A DNA stretch of 64,000 bases from Ralstonia sp. 25mfcol4.1 (GTDB lineage Bacteria > Pseudomonadota > Gammaproteobacteria > Burkholderiales > Burkholderiaceae). Shown piece by piece: positions 14,608 through 22,842 of the stretch. The stretch is taken from the NCBI RefSeq assembly GCF_900104095.1, contig NZ_FNJO01000014.1, positions 101,405-165,404 on the forward strand, given 5' to 3'. Below the pieces are notes generated by a model. That model searched no databases, was not told the origin of the DNA, and worked only from the letters and a program-made list of their open reading frames with translations. The number at the start of each line of letters is the position of its first letter. Position 1 is the stretch's first letter. Position numbers and translations under genes: made by a program.

Positions 14608-14762
14608 GGGCTGAATTCCGGTGAAGGCTGCGCAGCCAGCAAGGGCATAGACCGAACGGGATGGGCTGTCGCGGGGGGCCTCTTGATCGGGCGTGGCAGA
14701 CAGCTGGGACCGCAGCGGCGTACACGAGCGTGACGCGCCGCACAATGACTGTGGGTGGAGCA

Positions 14763-14791
14763 ACTATAAGAGAATCGTCCGAGCCTCGCAA
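14763..14791 (-). promoter_or_regulatory. sigma70-type promoter of gltBD
   Basis: On the minus strand TTGCGA (14791-14786) and TATAGT (14768-14763) are separated by exactly 17 bases, matching 4/6 and 5/6 consensus positions. Transcription would start near 14756, giving a leader of about 150 nucleotides before the GTG. The -35 directly abuts the outer motif of the RAYT element. Confidence 0.65.
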
Positions 14792-14797
14792 AATTAT

Positions 14798-14861
14798 TAA
14801 ATGGGGTCAGAACACATTAAATATTGCACCATCGCCAACGCCATTTTAAATGGGGACATAT
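14798..14861. repeat. paired RAYT end motifs (TTAAATGGGG direct repeats)
   Basis: Two related copies, TTAAATGGGGTCAGAAC at 14798-14814 and TTAAATGGGGACATAT from 14846, lie downstream of the transposase gene about 48 bases apart. GGGGTCAG and GGGGACA motifs are the usual termini of REP-associated transposase elements in proteobacteria. An inverted GGGGACA copy lies on the other side of the gene. Confidence 0.6.
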
Positions 14862-14900
14862 TAGTTTCGACGCATATTTGCACTGAAGTAGTGCGCATCG

Positions 14901-15635
14901 TCAGCTTTCCCTGGAGACAGCCGCCTCCGCGACTTCGGCATCTGAAATAACCGACTTTCTTGGTCGGCCTTTTGGCAGGGGCTGCACGCGGCGCGTGGCG
15001 TGACGCTCGAGTTGCACCAGGAACGCATCGCTGCCCAAAGGCCAGCCGCTATGGGCGTGCTTCTGCAGCGTGGCGAGCGTGCGGCCGGACAAACCCTCCG
15101 ACGTCAACGCGCGGTAGTTGGACTGTCGCTCGAATGGCGTATTGCCGAGGTCCCAATAAATGGAGTGATCACTCACAATCGGCTGGGACTCAAAGCCAGC
15201 GTGATGCCGGTAGCTGCTCCAGCGATCCGCCTCTGGCGCGGTCACGTCGCCGGCGCGCACGGCATTGCCTTCCACATAGAGCATCGCCGGCAGCAGCCAG
15301 GTCTCGGCCTCGATGACCGCCGATCGGAAGCGGCCCTCCCAGAGGGTGCCCGTGCGATCGGCCACGCGGTTGAAGTGGCGGGCGTAGCGCCGCCCTACCG
15401 CCTGCATGGTCAGGCTCAGCGAATCGGGGCCCTTCGGGGTCGCTACCAGATGGATATGGTTAGGCCGCAGCGCATAGGCGTGGATGGCCAGCTCATGCTC
15501 GCGAGCCGCCATGCGCAGGCAGTCGAGGTAGTGCAGGTAGTCGTCCGTACCCAGAAAGACGGGCTGGCGGTTGTTGCCGCGCTGCAACACCATGGTCGGC
15601 AGGCCGGCGGGGGAGAAACGGGGAAGGCGGGCCAT
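14901..15635 (-). mobile_element. REP-associated tyrosine transposase (RAYT, IS200-like Y1 family)
   Basis: A 244-residue Y1-type single-strand transposase of the REP-associated group, which cuts and joins DNA hairpins through a catalytic tyrosine. The metal-binding HxH motif is present in RPNHIHLVATP (about residues 57-67). The helix with the likely nucleophile follows as VGRRYARHFNRVADRTGTLWEGRF, a hallmark of RAYTs, then ETWLLPAMLYVEGNAVRAG. The frame is intact and ATG-initiated at 15635. It is flanked by GGGGACA/GGGGTCAG motifs but lacks a partner tnpB or classic IS ends. Such genes are usually domesticated and non-autonomous; whether it still moves cannot be judged here. Confidence 0.85.
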
Positions 15636-15671
15636 CGGGCATCCCGGAGGAAAGATGCCCGCATGATAACC

Positions 15672-15690
15672 TGATCTGTCCCCGTTTTTG
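15672..15690 (-). repeat. RAYT left-end motif, inverted GGGGACA copy
   Basis: Minus-strand AAAAACGGGGACAGATCAGG lies just upstream of the transposase start. It is inverted relative to the AAATGGGGACA motif at the opposite end, so the two bracket the gene as terminal inverted motifs. Confidence 0.5.
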
Positions 15691-15704
15691 GCGGACTGCT
15701 TTTC

Positions 15705-16865
15705 TCAGCCGATCGAGTTGCTCTCGCTGACCGCGAAGATGCGCCGGTGCTCGCGGATGGCATAGCGATCCGTCATGCCGGCGATGTAGTGGGCGATCAG
15801 GCGCGGCTGGTCGGCGCCGTGGCCGGCCTGGTACTGCGGCGGCAGCAGACGCGAGTCCTGCATGAAGGCGCCGAACAGGTCGGTGATGATGCGCTGCGCC
15901 TTGGCCGACATGCGCATGACCAGGTAATGCCGGTACAGGTGGCGGAACAGGAAACGCTTCAGCGCCGCGGCTTCTTCGTGGATCTTCGGGCTGAACGAGA
16001 CCAGCGGCCCGGCAGCGCGCACGTCGGCAATCGACTTCGGATTGGCGGCGGCGATATTGCGGCCGGTCGTCTCGATCAGATCGACGATCAGCGTATTGAT
16101 CATGCGCCGGACCGTCTCGTTGATCGCCCGGCGCCCGTTGATGCCCGGGAACGCCGCTGCCACCTCTGCGCGATGGCGGCCCCACATCGGCACTTCGTCC
16201 AGCTGCTCCAGCGTCAGCAGGCCGGAGCGCAGGCCGTCGTCGATATCGTGGTTGTTGTAGGCAATCTCGTCGGCCAGATTGGCCAGCTGAGCCTCCAGCG
16301 ACGGCTGCGCACCCTCCAGGAAACGCCGCCCCAGCTCGCCGAGCGCCGCAGCATTGACGCGCGAGCAATGCTTGAGGATGCCCTCGCGCGTCTCGAACGT
16401 CAGGTTCAGCCCGTTGAAGCCGCCGTAGCGTTCCTCCAGCTCGTCGACCACCAGCAGGCTCTGCAGGTTGTGCTCGAATCCGCCGTGGTTCTTCATGCAG
16501 CCGTTCAGCGCGTCCTGTCCCGCGTGGCCGAACGGCGTGTGGCCCAGATCGTGGGCCAGCGAGATCGCCTCGACCAGATCTTCGTTGAGCCGCAGGTTGC
16601 GCGCGATGGAGCGGGCGATCTGCGCCACCTCCAGGCTGTGCGTCAGCCGCGTGCGGAACAGGTCGCCTTCATGGTTGACGAAGACCTGCGTCTTGTATTC
16701 GAGCCGGCGGAAGGCCGTGCTGTGGATCACGCGGTCGCGGTCGCGCTGGAATTCACTGCGCGAGGACGAGGCTGGTTCGGCATGCACCCGGCCGCGCGTC
16801 TTTGCGGAGCGCGCGGCATAAGGGGCGAGATGGGCTTCGAGGTCAGTCGCAGGAGCGGTGGTCAT
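15705..16865 (-). CDS. dgt: deoxyguanosinetriphosphate triphosphohydrolase-like protein (dGTPase)
   Basis: A 386-residue HD-superfamily enzyme that removes tripolyphosphate from dGTP or other dNTPs. The metal ligands are H76 (RTRLTHSLEV), H105-D106 (SLAHDLGHTPFGHAG) and a later aspartate in DEIAYNNHDIDDG. FRRLEYKTQVFVNHEGDLFRTR is the conserved N-terminal nucleotide-binding region. The length fits the short, type 2 dGTPases rather than the 505-residue E. coli enzyme. ATG at 16865. It sits 55 bases after aroB in the same direction, an arrangement shared by many betaproteobacteria. Confidence 0.92.
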   Translation of the reverse strand: MTTAPATDLEAHLAPYAARSAKTRGRVHAEPASSSRSEFQRDRDRVIHSTAFRRLEYKTQVFVNHEGDLFRTRLTHSLEVAQIARSIARNLRLNEDLVEAISLAHDLGHTPFGHAGQDALNGCMKNHGGFEHNLQSLLVVDELEERYGGFNGLNLTFETREGILKHCSRVNAAALGELGRRFLEGAQPSLEAQLANLADEIAYNNHDIDDGLRSGLLTLEQLDEVPMWGRHRAEVAAAFPGINGRRAINETVRRMINTLIVDLIETTGRNIAAANPKSIADVRAAGPLVSFSPKIHEEAAALKRFLFRHLYRHYLVMRMSAKAQRIITDLFGAFMQDSRLLPPQYQAGHGADQPRLIAHYIAGMTDRYAIREHRRIFAVSESNSIG

Positions 16866-16920
16866 GCGGGCAATCCGTTATTCCGTTGCTGGTTCAGGGT
16901 TGCAAGGCATAACCAGGCGC

Positions 16921-18027
16921 TTACGCGACCGGCGCCTCTACGGGAGGTTTCAGGACGGCGTGGCGCAGCGTGTCACGCAGGTCCGGATCGGGCACGGTGG
17001 TAATGAACGCCTCGCCAAGCTTGCGCAGCAGGATGAACTTGATGCTGCCTGCCTCTGCCTTCTTGTCCACCTTCATCAGTTCGATATAGCGGTCGATACC
17101 CAGGTCCGGCGCCACCACGGGCAGCAGCGCCGCCTGCGTCAGCGTACGGATACGCGCACGGGTCTCGACGTCGATGAATCCCAGGCGATGCGACAGATCG
17201 GCCGCCATCACCATGCCGCAGCCCACCGCCTCGCCGTGGAGCCACTCGCCATAGCCCATGCCGGCTTCGATGGCATGGCCGAACGTGTGTCCGAAATTCA
17301 GGATCGCCCGCAGGCCGCCTTCGCGCTCGTCCTGGGCCACCACGCCGGCCTTGATCTCGCACGAGCGCCGCACCGCCTCGGCCATCGTGCCAGTGTCACA
17401 GGCGTTGAGCGCGGCGATGTTGTCCTCGATCCAGGCAAAGTAATCCGCATCGGCGATCGCGCCGTGCTTGATCACCTCGGCCAGGCCGGCGGCCAGCTCG
17501 CGCGGCGGCAGCGTCTTCAGCGTGTCGATGTCGGCGATCACCGCGTTGGGCTGGTGGAACGCCCCGATCATGTTCTTGCCGAGCGGGTGGTTGATGCCGG
17601 TCTTGCCACCGACCGACGAATCCACCTGTGACAGCAGCGTGGTCGGCATCTGGACGAACGGCACTCCGCGCATGTAGCAGGCGGCGGCAAAGCCGGTCAT
17701 GTCGCCCACCACGCCACCGCCCAGCGCGACCAGCGTGGTCTTGCGGTCGGCGCCCGCCTGCAGCAGTGCGTCGAAGACCAGGTTCAGCGTTTCCCACTGC
17801 TTGAAGCGTTCGCCGTCCGGCAGCACTACCGTCCGGACAGTCTTGCCCAGGCCGGCCAGCACCGCTTCGACGCGGGCCGCATACAGCGGGCCGACGGTCT
17901 CGTTGGTGACGATGACGGCATGCTGGCCTCGCACGTGCGGCTGCAGCAGGTCGGCGCGGTCCAGCAGGCCGCCGCCGATATGGATGGGGTAGCTACGCGC
18001 CCCGAGATCGACTTCCAGCGTGATCAT
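16921..18027 (-). CDS. aroB: 3-dehydroquinate synthase
   Basis: A 368-residue enzyme of the shikimate pathway that converts DAHP to 3-dehydroquinate using NAD and a divalent metal. The NAD-binding ALGGGVVGDMTGFAAACYMRG segment, the active-site SVGGKTGINHPLGKNMIGAFHQP, and the metal-ligand histidines in NFGHTFGHAIE and WLHGEAVGCGM are all present. The ATG at 18027 overlaps the aroK stop by four bases, so the two consecutive shikimate genes are translationally coupled. Confidence 0.97.
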   Translation of the reverse strand: MITLEVDLGARSYPIHIGGGLLDRADLLQPHVRGQHAVIVTNETVGPLYAARVEAVLAGLGKTVRTVVLPDGERFKQWETLNLVFDALLQAGADRKTTLVALGGGVVGDMTGFAAACYMRGVPFVQMPTTLLSQVDSSVGGKTGINHPLGKNMIGAFHQPNAVIADIDTLKTLPPRELAAGLAEVIKHGAIADADYFAWIEDNIAALNACDTGTMAEAVRRSCEIKAGVVAQDEREGGLRAILNFGHTFGHAIEAGMGYGEWLHGEAVGCGMVMAADLSHRLGFIDVETRARIRTLTQAALLPVVAPDLGIDRYIELMKVDKKAEAGSIKFILLRKLGEAFITTVPDPDLRDTLRHAVLKPPVEAPVA

Positions 18028-18692
18028 GAATGGGTGTCCTGCGCCGGCTGCCCAGCCACCGGATCGGTGTCGGGCGCCGCTTCCACCGATGGAAACGTGA
18101 AGCCGGCCATTTCAAGTTGCATGAGAACCATATTAGCAAGCTGTGCCACGGTCGGCTTGCCGGTTTCGATAATGAAATCCGCCACTTCCCGGTAGAGCGG
18201 GTCGCGCTGATCGTAGAGCGCCTCCAGCCGGCCTTTTGGGTCTTCGGTCTGGAGCAGCGGACGGTTGCGGTCATGGCGCGTACGCAGCCACAGGTCATGC
18301 GGACTCGCGCGCAGGTAGACCACGGTGCCGTTGGCTTTCAGGGCCGCCCGGTTGGCGTCGCGCAGCACGGCGCCGCCGCCCGTGGCCAGCACGATGCCGG
18401 TGCGGCCGGTCAGCTCGGCAATCATCTGCTCTTCGCGATCCCGAAACCCGGCCTCGCCCTCGTGCTCGAAGATCACCGGAATCTTCACGCCGCAACGCGC
18501 TTCAAGCTCGTGGTCGGAGTCGAAGAACGGGTAATCGAGGCGTCGGGCCACCGAGCGGCCGACGGTGGTCTTGCCGGCGCCCATCAGGCCAACAAAGAAT
18601 AGATTCGGGCGATTGGCTGTCACTGGACTGTCTTGCGCGAAAAGGCTCGGGGCATTGGCACGCCGCCCGGGCACCTCGCTGGCGTGATTCAT
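18024..18692 (-). CDS. aroK: shikimate kinase
   Basis: A 222-residue P-loop kinase that phosphorylates shikimate at the 3-hydroxyl. Walker A GLMGAGKTT is at residues 35-43, the shikimate-binding DSDHELEARCG and GFRDREE segments follow, and TGGGAVLR is the Walker-B-like element; the lid is RHDRNRPLL. The ATG at 18692 leaves about 30 residues before the kinase fold, longer than E. coli AroK. A GTG at 18623 (VTANRPNLFF) would give a more standard length, and neither start has a strong ribosome-binding site. The C-terminus also extends about 20 residues. The gene follows pilQ, a conserved pil-aro linkage. Confidence 0.94.
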   Translation of the reverse strand: MNHASEVPGRRANAPSLFAQDSPVTANRPNLFFVGLMGAGKTTVGRSVARRLDYPFFDSDHELEARCGVKIPVIFEHEGEAGFRDREEQMIAELTGRTGIVLATGGGAVLRDANRAALKANGTVVYLRASPHDLWLRTRHDRNRPLLQTEDPKGRLEALYDQRDPLYREVADFIIETGKPTVAQLANMVLMQLEMAGFTFPSVEAAPDTDPVAGQPAQDTHS

Positions 18693-18754
18693 ACGCCATT
18701 TTGCATCATTGCGGTCCCGGATCCGGCTGGCCGTCGGTTCCGCCAACGATGCCG

Positions 18755-18793
18755 CGAAAAGGAAAAAAGGCCGCGTCGCATACCGACGCGGCC
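18755..18793 (-). terminator. intrinsic terminator of the pilMNOPQ operon
   Basis: The minus strand forms a 10-bp GC-rich stem GGCCGCGTCG/CGACGCGGCC with a 5-base loop, followed by a TTTTTTCCTTTT tract. It lies 45 bases after the pilQ stop and upstream of aroK, so aroKB probably has its own promoter or depends on read-through. Confidence 0.85.
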
Positions 18794-18837
18794 TGCCAGT
18801 CTACTGCATCCGGGCGCCCTGCTGCACCCGAACGGTG

Positions 18838-20967
18838 TTATTTCAACGATACGCTGTCGTTCAGGATGCGCGGCGTCAGGAACACCAGCAGCTCGGTCCG
18901 GTTGTTGACCTTGGCGTTGTTCTTGAACAGGTTGCCCAGCACCGGGATGTCGCCCAGCCAGGGCACCTTGTTGACGGTATTCGACTCGTCCTGGCTGTAG
19001 ATGCCGCCGATCACCACGGTGCCGCCGTTCTCCACCAGCACCTGGGTCTGCACGTGCTTGGTGTCGATGGCGAAGCCGTTGACGGTCTGGATACCCACGC
19101 TGTCCTTATTGACGTCGACGTCAAGCAGCACGTTGCCTTCCGGCGTGATCTGCGGCGTGACCTCCAGCTTCAGGTTCGCCTTGCGGAACTGGACTGACGT
19201 GGCGCCGCTCGACGTGGCGGACTGGTACGGCAGTTCGGTACCCTGTTCGATCAGCGCCTTGATGTTGTTGGCAGTCACGACACGGGGGCTGGAGATGATC
19301 TTGCCCTTGCCGTCGGCTTCCAGCGCGGACAGTTCCACATCCAGGAACCGGCCCGCCGCAGCATTGAAGATGCTGAATGCCGCGGTGGCCGGATTCGTGC
19401 CGTTGATGGCTGCTGCCGGCAGGCTCAGCGCCGGCGACAGGTCGTTCGTGGCGCCCGGCAGCGAGTTGCCGTAGTTGCTGCTCAGCGAACTGCCCGACTT
19501 CGGCAACGCAAAGCCCAGCTTGACACCGAGATTGCGGCTGAACGTATCGCTGGCTTCCACGATACGTGCCTCGATGATCACCTGACGCACCGGAATATCG
19601 ATCTTCTGCAGGAAGCCCTGCACTTCCTCCAGTTTCGAACCGATGTCGGACACGAACAGCTGGTTGGTACGCGGATCCGCCGTCAGCGAGCCGCGCTTGG
19701 ACAGCATGCGCGTGACGCCCGCTGCACCCGCAGCGCCGCCACCCGCCGGGACCGCAGACCCGCCCCCCGCTCCACCGGTGACTGCCAGCCCCAGCAGCAT
19801 GCGGCGAACGTCGTCGGCACGCTGGTAGTTCAGCTGGAACACCTGGCTGCGGATCGGCTCAAGCTCGTTAATCTGCTGCTGCGCTTCAAGTTCGAGCTTT
19901 TCCTTCGTGGCCAGCTCGGCCTTGGGCGCCACCCACAGCACGTTACCGTTGCGGCGCGAAGCCAGCCCCTTGGAATCGAGCACGATCTGCAGCGCCTGAT
20001 CCCACGGCACATCCTTCAGGCGCAGCGTCAGGTTGCCCTGCACGGTATCGCTGGTGATGATGTTCAGGTTCGTGAAATCGGCAAAGACCTGCAGCAGCGA
20101 GCGGATGTCGATGTTCTGGAAGTTCAGCGACAGGCGCTCGCCCCGGTAGCCCTGGCCAGAGATCAGCTTGTTCGGGTCTTCCTTGACCTGGCGCACCTCG
20201 ACCACGAACTGGTTGTCCGTCTGGTACGAACTGTATTCCCAGTTGCCGCGCGGCTCGATCGTCAGCCGTGCGGCGCCGTTGGCGTCGGTGGCGCGCATGG
20301 CCTGCACCGGCGTGCCGAAGTCGGTCACGTCGAAGCGGCGGCGCAGGTCGTTCGGCAGCCCGGTGCCAATGAAGTCAACCACCAGGTTCTGGCCCTGCTG
20401 CTGGATATTGACGCCGGAATCCCGCGACGACAGGTCCACCACCACGCGGCCCGAACCGTCGGTGCCACGCCGGAAGTCGATATTGCGGATCAGCGTGCGG
20501 TTGGCCGCCACGGGCTGCATCGCGGACGCCGCCGGCGCGAAGGTCGGCGCGGCCGCGGCCGCCGACTGCGTCACGTTGTCCATCAGCACCACGAACTGCT
20601 TGCCCCGCATTTCCGTGCGATACGTGGCGTTGCGGGCCAGGTTCAGCACCACGCGGGTGCGGTCCCCGATCTGCATCACGTTGGCGCTCTTGAGGAGCTT
20701 GCCCGCGTATTCATATTGCGCACGGCCCTGCGCGAATCCCGTATCGAAGAAATCGATCGCGATCTTTGCAGGATTCTGCGTGGAGAAGTCCGCTGGCTTC
20801 TGCGCAAGCGGCCCCTGCAGGTCGACCGTGAAAACGGTCTGCTCGCCAACCACGTTGGCTTCCACCTGCTTGATCTGGTTGTTTTGTGCCAGTGCGGCCG
20901 GAGAGGCCAGCACCAGCGCCATCGCTGAAGCGCCCGCAAGCGCCCGGACCCAACGTGCCGTGATCAT
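18838..20967 (-). CDS. pilQ: type IV pilus secretin PilQ
   Basis: A 709-residue outer-membrane secretin through which the type IV pilus is extruded. A Sec signal peptide (about residues 1-28, ending ALAQ) leads to two AMIN peptidoglycan-binding domains, then the N0/N1 region at ISGQGYRGERLSLNFQNIDI and the secretin core with VIIEARIVEASDTFSRNLGVKLG and the late VPWLGDIPVLGNLFK motif. The C-terminus NRTELLVFLTPRIL is diagnostic. A G/A-rich insert (about residues 400-425) lies between secretin domains. The ATG at 20967 overlaps the pilP stop, which fixes the start and excludes a longer reading. Confidence 0.96.
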   Translation of the reverse strand: MITARWVRALAGASAMALVLASPAALAQNNQIKQVEANVVGEQTVFTVDLQGPLAQKPADFSTQNPAKIAIDFFDTGFAQGRAQYEYAGKLLKSANVMQIGDRTRVVLNLARNATYRTEMRGKQFVVLMDNVTQSAAAAAPTFAPAASAMQPVAANRTLIRNIDFRRGTDGSGRVVVDLSSRDSGVNIQQQGQNLVVDFIGTGLPNDLRRRFDVTDFGTPVQAMRATDANGAARLTIEPRGNWEYSSYQTDNQFVVEVRQVKEDPNKLISGQGYRGERLSLNFQNIDIRSLLQVFADFTNLNIITSDTVQGNLTLRLKDVPWDQALQIVLDSKGLASRRNGNVLWVAPKAELATKEKLELEAQQQINELEPIRSQVFQLNYQRADDVRRMLLGLAVTGGAGGGSAVPAGGGAAGAAGVTRMLSKRGSLTADPRTNQLFVSDIGSKLEEVQGFLQKIDIPVRQVIIEARIVEASDTFSRNLGVKLGFALPKSGSSLSSNYGNSLPGATNDLSPALSLPAAAINGTNPATAAFSIFNAAAGRFLDVELSALEADGKGKIISSPRVVTANNIKALIEQGTELPYQSATSSGATSVQFRKANLKLEVTPQITPEGNVLLDVDVNKDSVGIQTVNGFAIDTKHVQTQVLVENGGTVVIGGIYSQDESNTVNKVPWLGDIPVLGNLFKNNAKVNNRTELLVFLTPRILNDSVSLK

Positions 20968-21503
20968 GCGGATGCCTCCAGCTTCAGGCTGGTCATTTTC
21001 TCTTTCCAATCTGAGACCCCTTCCCGAACCAATTCGCGCAACACGATCTCCTGATCGCTGATGCGGACCACCCGGCCATAGCTCTGGCCGAGATACTGAC
21101 CCACCTTGACGTGATGGATCTTGTTATCTACGCGTATGACACCGTAGGTCTCGCCGTTTTTCTTCAGCATGCCGAGCATCTTGAAGTTCTCCAGCGGATA
21201 GTCTTCAAGCGGCTCGTGTCGCCGTCCGGCCTCCGGCGACTCAGACATCGTCTTGTTCAGTTCGCCGATCTTCGTCTGCGCAAACGGTTCCGGCGATGCG
21301 CGCCCGCCGTACTCGCGTGGCGTGTACGACTTGACCTCGGGCAACGGTTCCGGCGGCGGAGCCTTGGCGGCGCGCGTCTGCGTCATCCATTGACGCAGAC
21401 CGTCGTCATCGCTCTGGCCGCAGCCGGCCAGGGCCACCACGGCCAGCGCGGCGGCGGCAAGCGCCTGCGCCATGGCAGGCTGGGGTCGGGTCAGGCGGCT
21501 CAC
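20964..21503 (-). CDS. pilP: type IV pilus assembly lipoprotein PilP
   Basis: A 179-residue lipoprotein that links the inner-membrane PilN/PilO complex to the PilQ secretin. A signal sequence with lipobox LAGC (Cys about residue 28) is followed by a proline-rich linker (PPPEPLPEVKSY) and the C-terminal beta domain with YGVIRVDNKIHHVKVGQYLGQSYGRV. The start is a GTG at 21503 that overlaps the TGA of pilO (GTGA), consistent with coupling through the operon. Confidence 0.94.
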   Translation of the reverse strand: MSRLTRPQPAMAQALAAAALAVVALAGCGQSDDDGLRQWMTQTRAAKAPPPEPLPEVKSYTPREYGGRASPEPFAQTKIGELNKTMSESPEAGRRHEPLEDYPLENFKMLGMLKKNGETYGVIRVDNKIHHVKVGQYLGQSYGRVVRISDQEIVLRELVREGVSDWKEKMTSLKLEASA

Positions 21504-22174
21504 TTGGCGCCTCCCTTCTTGTTCTTCGCGGCGGCGTCGGCGGCGGCCTTGCGCTGCGCGGCCTGCTCGTCCGGATCCAGTGCGCGATAGGCCATCGCCA
21601 TCCCTTCCATCGACAGCGTGCCGTCCTTGCCGACCGACATGTTCAGGTTGCGCATGGAGACGATCCGCGACAGGGCCGCCACGTCGGCGTTGAAAAGCGC
21701 GACGTCGTGGTAGCGGCCGGTGACCTTCAGGTTGACCGGGATTTCGGCAAAGTATGGCTTGATGGCTGCCGCCTGCGGCTTGAACAGTTCGAACTGGAGA
21801 CCGCGCGCCACGCCGGCGTGATTGACATCGGCCAGCAGCGCGTCCATTTCGGTGCTGTTCGGCAATTGCCGCTCGGCCAGCGCCACGCGTTTTTCGACCT
21901 CGGCCTTCTGCGTGCGCAATGCGTCCAGATTGGCCACCTGCGCCACCTTGGACTTGAACTGCTGCTTCAGCTGTTCGTGTTCGGCGTGCTTGCGGTCTAG
22001 CTCGTCGCTCTTGTCGCTCCAGTAGAACTGCCAGCCCAGCATCAGCACGATAACGGCCGCCAGAATCGAGAACAGCACGCGGGGCGCGGCCGGCCAGGTT
22101 TCGGGCTCGTTCAGGTTCAGGCCGCGGAACTGCGCGGTCAGGTCCTGCAGGGAGATATTCGAATTCAGCGCCAT
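21500..22174 (-). CDS. pilO: type IV pilus inner-membrane component PilO
   Basis: A 224-residue bitopic protein that pairs with PilN to form the periplasmic alignment ring. A short cytoplasmic N-terminus precedes one membrane helix (VLFSILAAVIVLMLGWQFYW, about residues 29-48). A coiled-coil follows (KQQFKSKVAQVANLDALRTQKAEV), then the ferredoxin-like domain with FKPQAAAIKPYFAEIPVNLKVTGRYHDVALF. The C-terminus is a lysine/alanine-rich tail (AAKNKKGGAK). It is two bases after pilN. Confidence 0.94.
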   Translation of the reverse strand: MALNSNISLQDLTAQFRGLNLNEPETWPAAPRVLFSILAAVIVLMLGWQFYWSDKSDELDRKHAEHEQLKQQFKSKVAQVANLDALRTQKAEVEKRVALAERQLPNSTEMDALLADVNHAGVARGLQFELFKPQAAAIKPYFAEIPVNLKVTGRYHDVALFNADVAALSRIVSMRNLNMSVGKDGTLSMEGMAMAYRALDPDEQAAQRKAAADAAAKNKKGGAK

Positions 22175-22176
22175 GA

Positions 22177-22824
22177 TCAGACCTTGCCTCCCGCCGGCTT
22201 GGCCGCAGCAGCCGATGCGCCTGCCCTCTTCTTGTCAGCCGGTTGCTCCGGCGCGCGATAGGCGAAACGCATGGAGAAATCGAACAGCCGGCGCTGTTCG
22301 CGCAGGTTGTTGGTCATCATGATGGCCTTCGATTCCACCAGCTCGGCGCGGTCCAGCCATTGCACCTGGCTGAAGTTGCGCAGCAGTTCCGACACGCGTT
22401 CGTTGGATTGCGCCACGCCAGTGATGACGAACGTGTCGCCCGACTGCTTGAGCGTGGTCAGGTACACGCCTTCTGGCACCTGGCGCACCAGTTCCTCAAG
22501 CAGCTGCACGGGCATGTTGCGCTCGGCCTGCAGGCTTTCGATGGCACGCTGGCGATCGAGCAGCGCCTCGATATCCTTCTTGAGCGTCGTGACTTCCCTG
22601 ATCTGCCCGTCCATCCGGGAGTTCTCGGCTGTCAGCGTCTGATTGAGATGGGTCATCTCATCGATCTGGGAATCGATGTAGAAGCCGCCGATCAGCACCA
22701 CGAGCGCGCCCGCGCCCGCCGCACCGCCCAGCATGCTGTAGACCTTCTTGCGCCGGGCTGCCTTGCGCGCCTCGTGATACGGCAGCAGGTTGACCGACGG
22801 AATGGTATTCGTCGTCGTGGACAT
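22177..22824 (-). CDS. pilN: type IV pilus inner-membrane component PilN
   Basis: A 215-residue bitopic protein. Its cytoplasmic N-terminus carries the conserved INLLPYHE-type motif (here SVNLLPYHEARKAARRKK, about residues 10-27), which binds PilM. One membrane helix follows (about 30-52), then a coiled-coil and a ferredoxin-like domain with LLEELVRQVPEGVYLTTLKQ. The tail is rich in alanine and lysine. Start ATG at 22824, 18 bases after pilM. Confidence 0.94.
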   Translation of the reverse strand: MSTTTNTIPSVNLLPYHEARKAARRKKVYSMLGGAAGAGALVVLIGGFYIDSQIDEMTHLNQTLTAENSRMDGQIREVTTLKKDIEALLDRQRAIESLQAERNMPVQLLEELVRQVPEGVYLTTLKQSGDTFVITGVAQSNERVSELLRNFSQVQWLDRAELVESKAIMMTNNLREQRRLFDFSMRFAYRAPEQPADKKRAGASAAAAKPAGGKV

Positions 22825-22842
22825 GCGAGTCCCCCCGGTGAC

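Noticed and set aside
14798..15690. complete insertion sequence with target-site duplication
   Set aside because: The end motifs are inverted but imperfect, and no flanking direct duplication could be recognised, so it is reported as a RAYT element and not as a classic IS.
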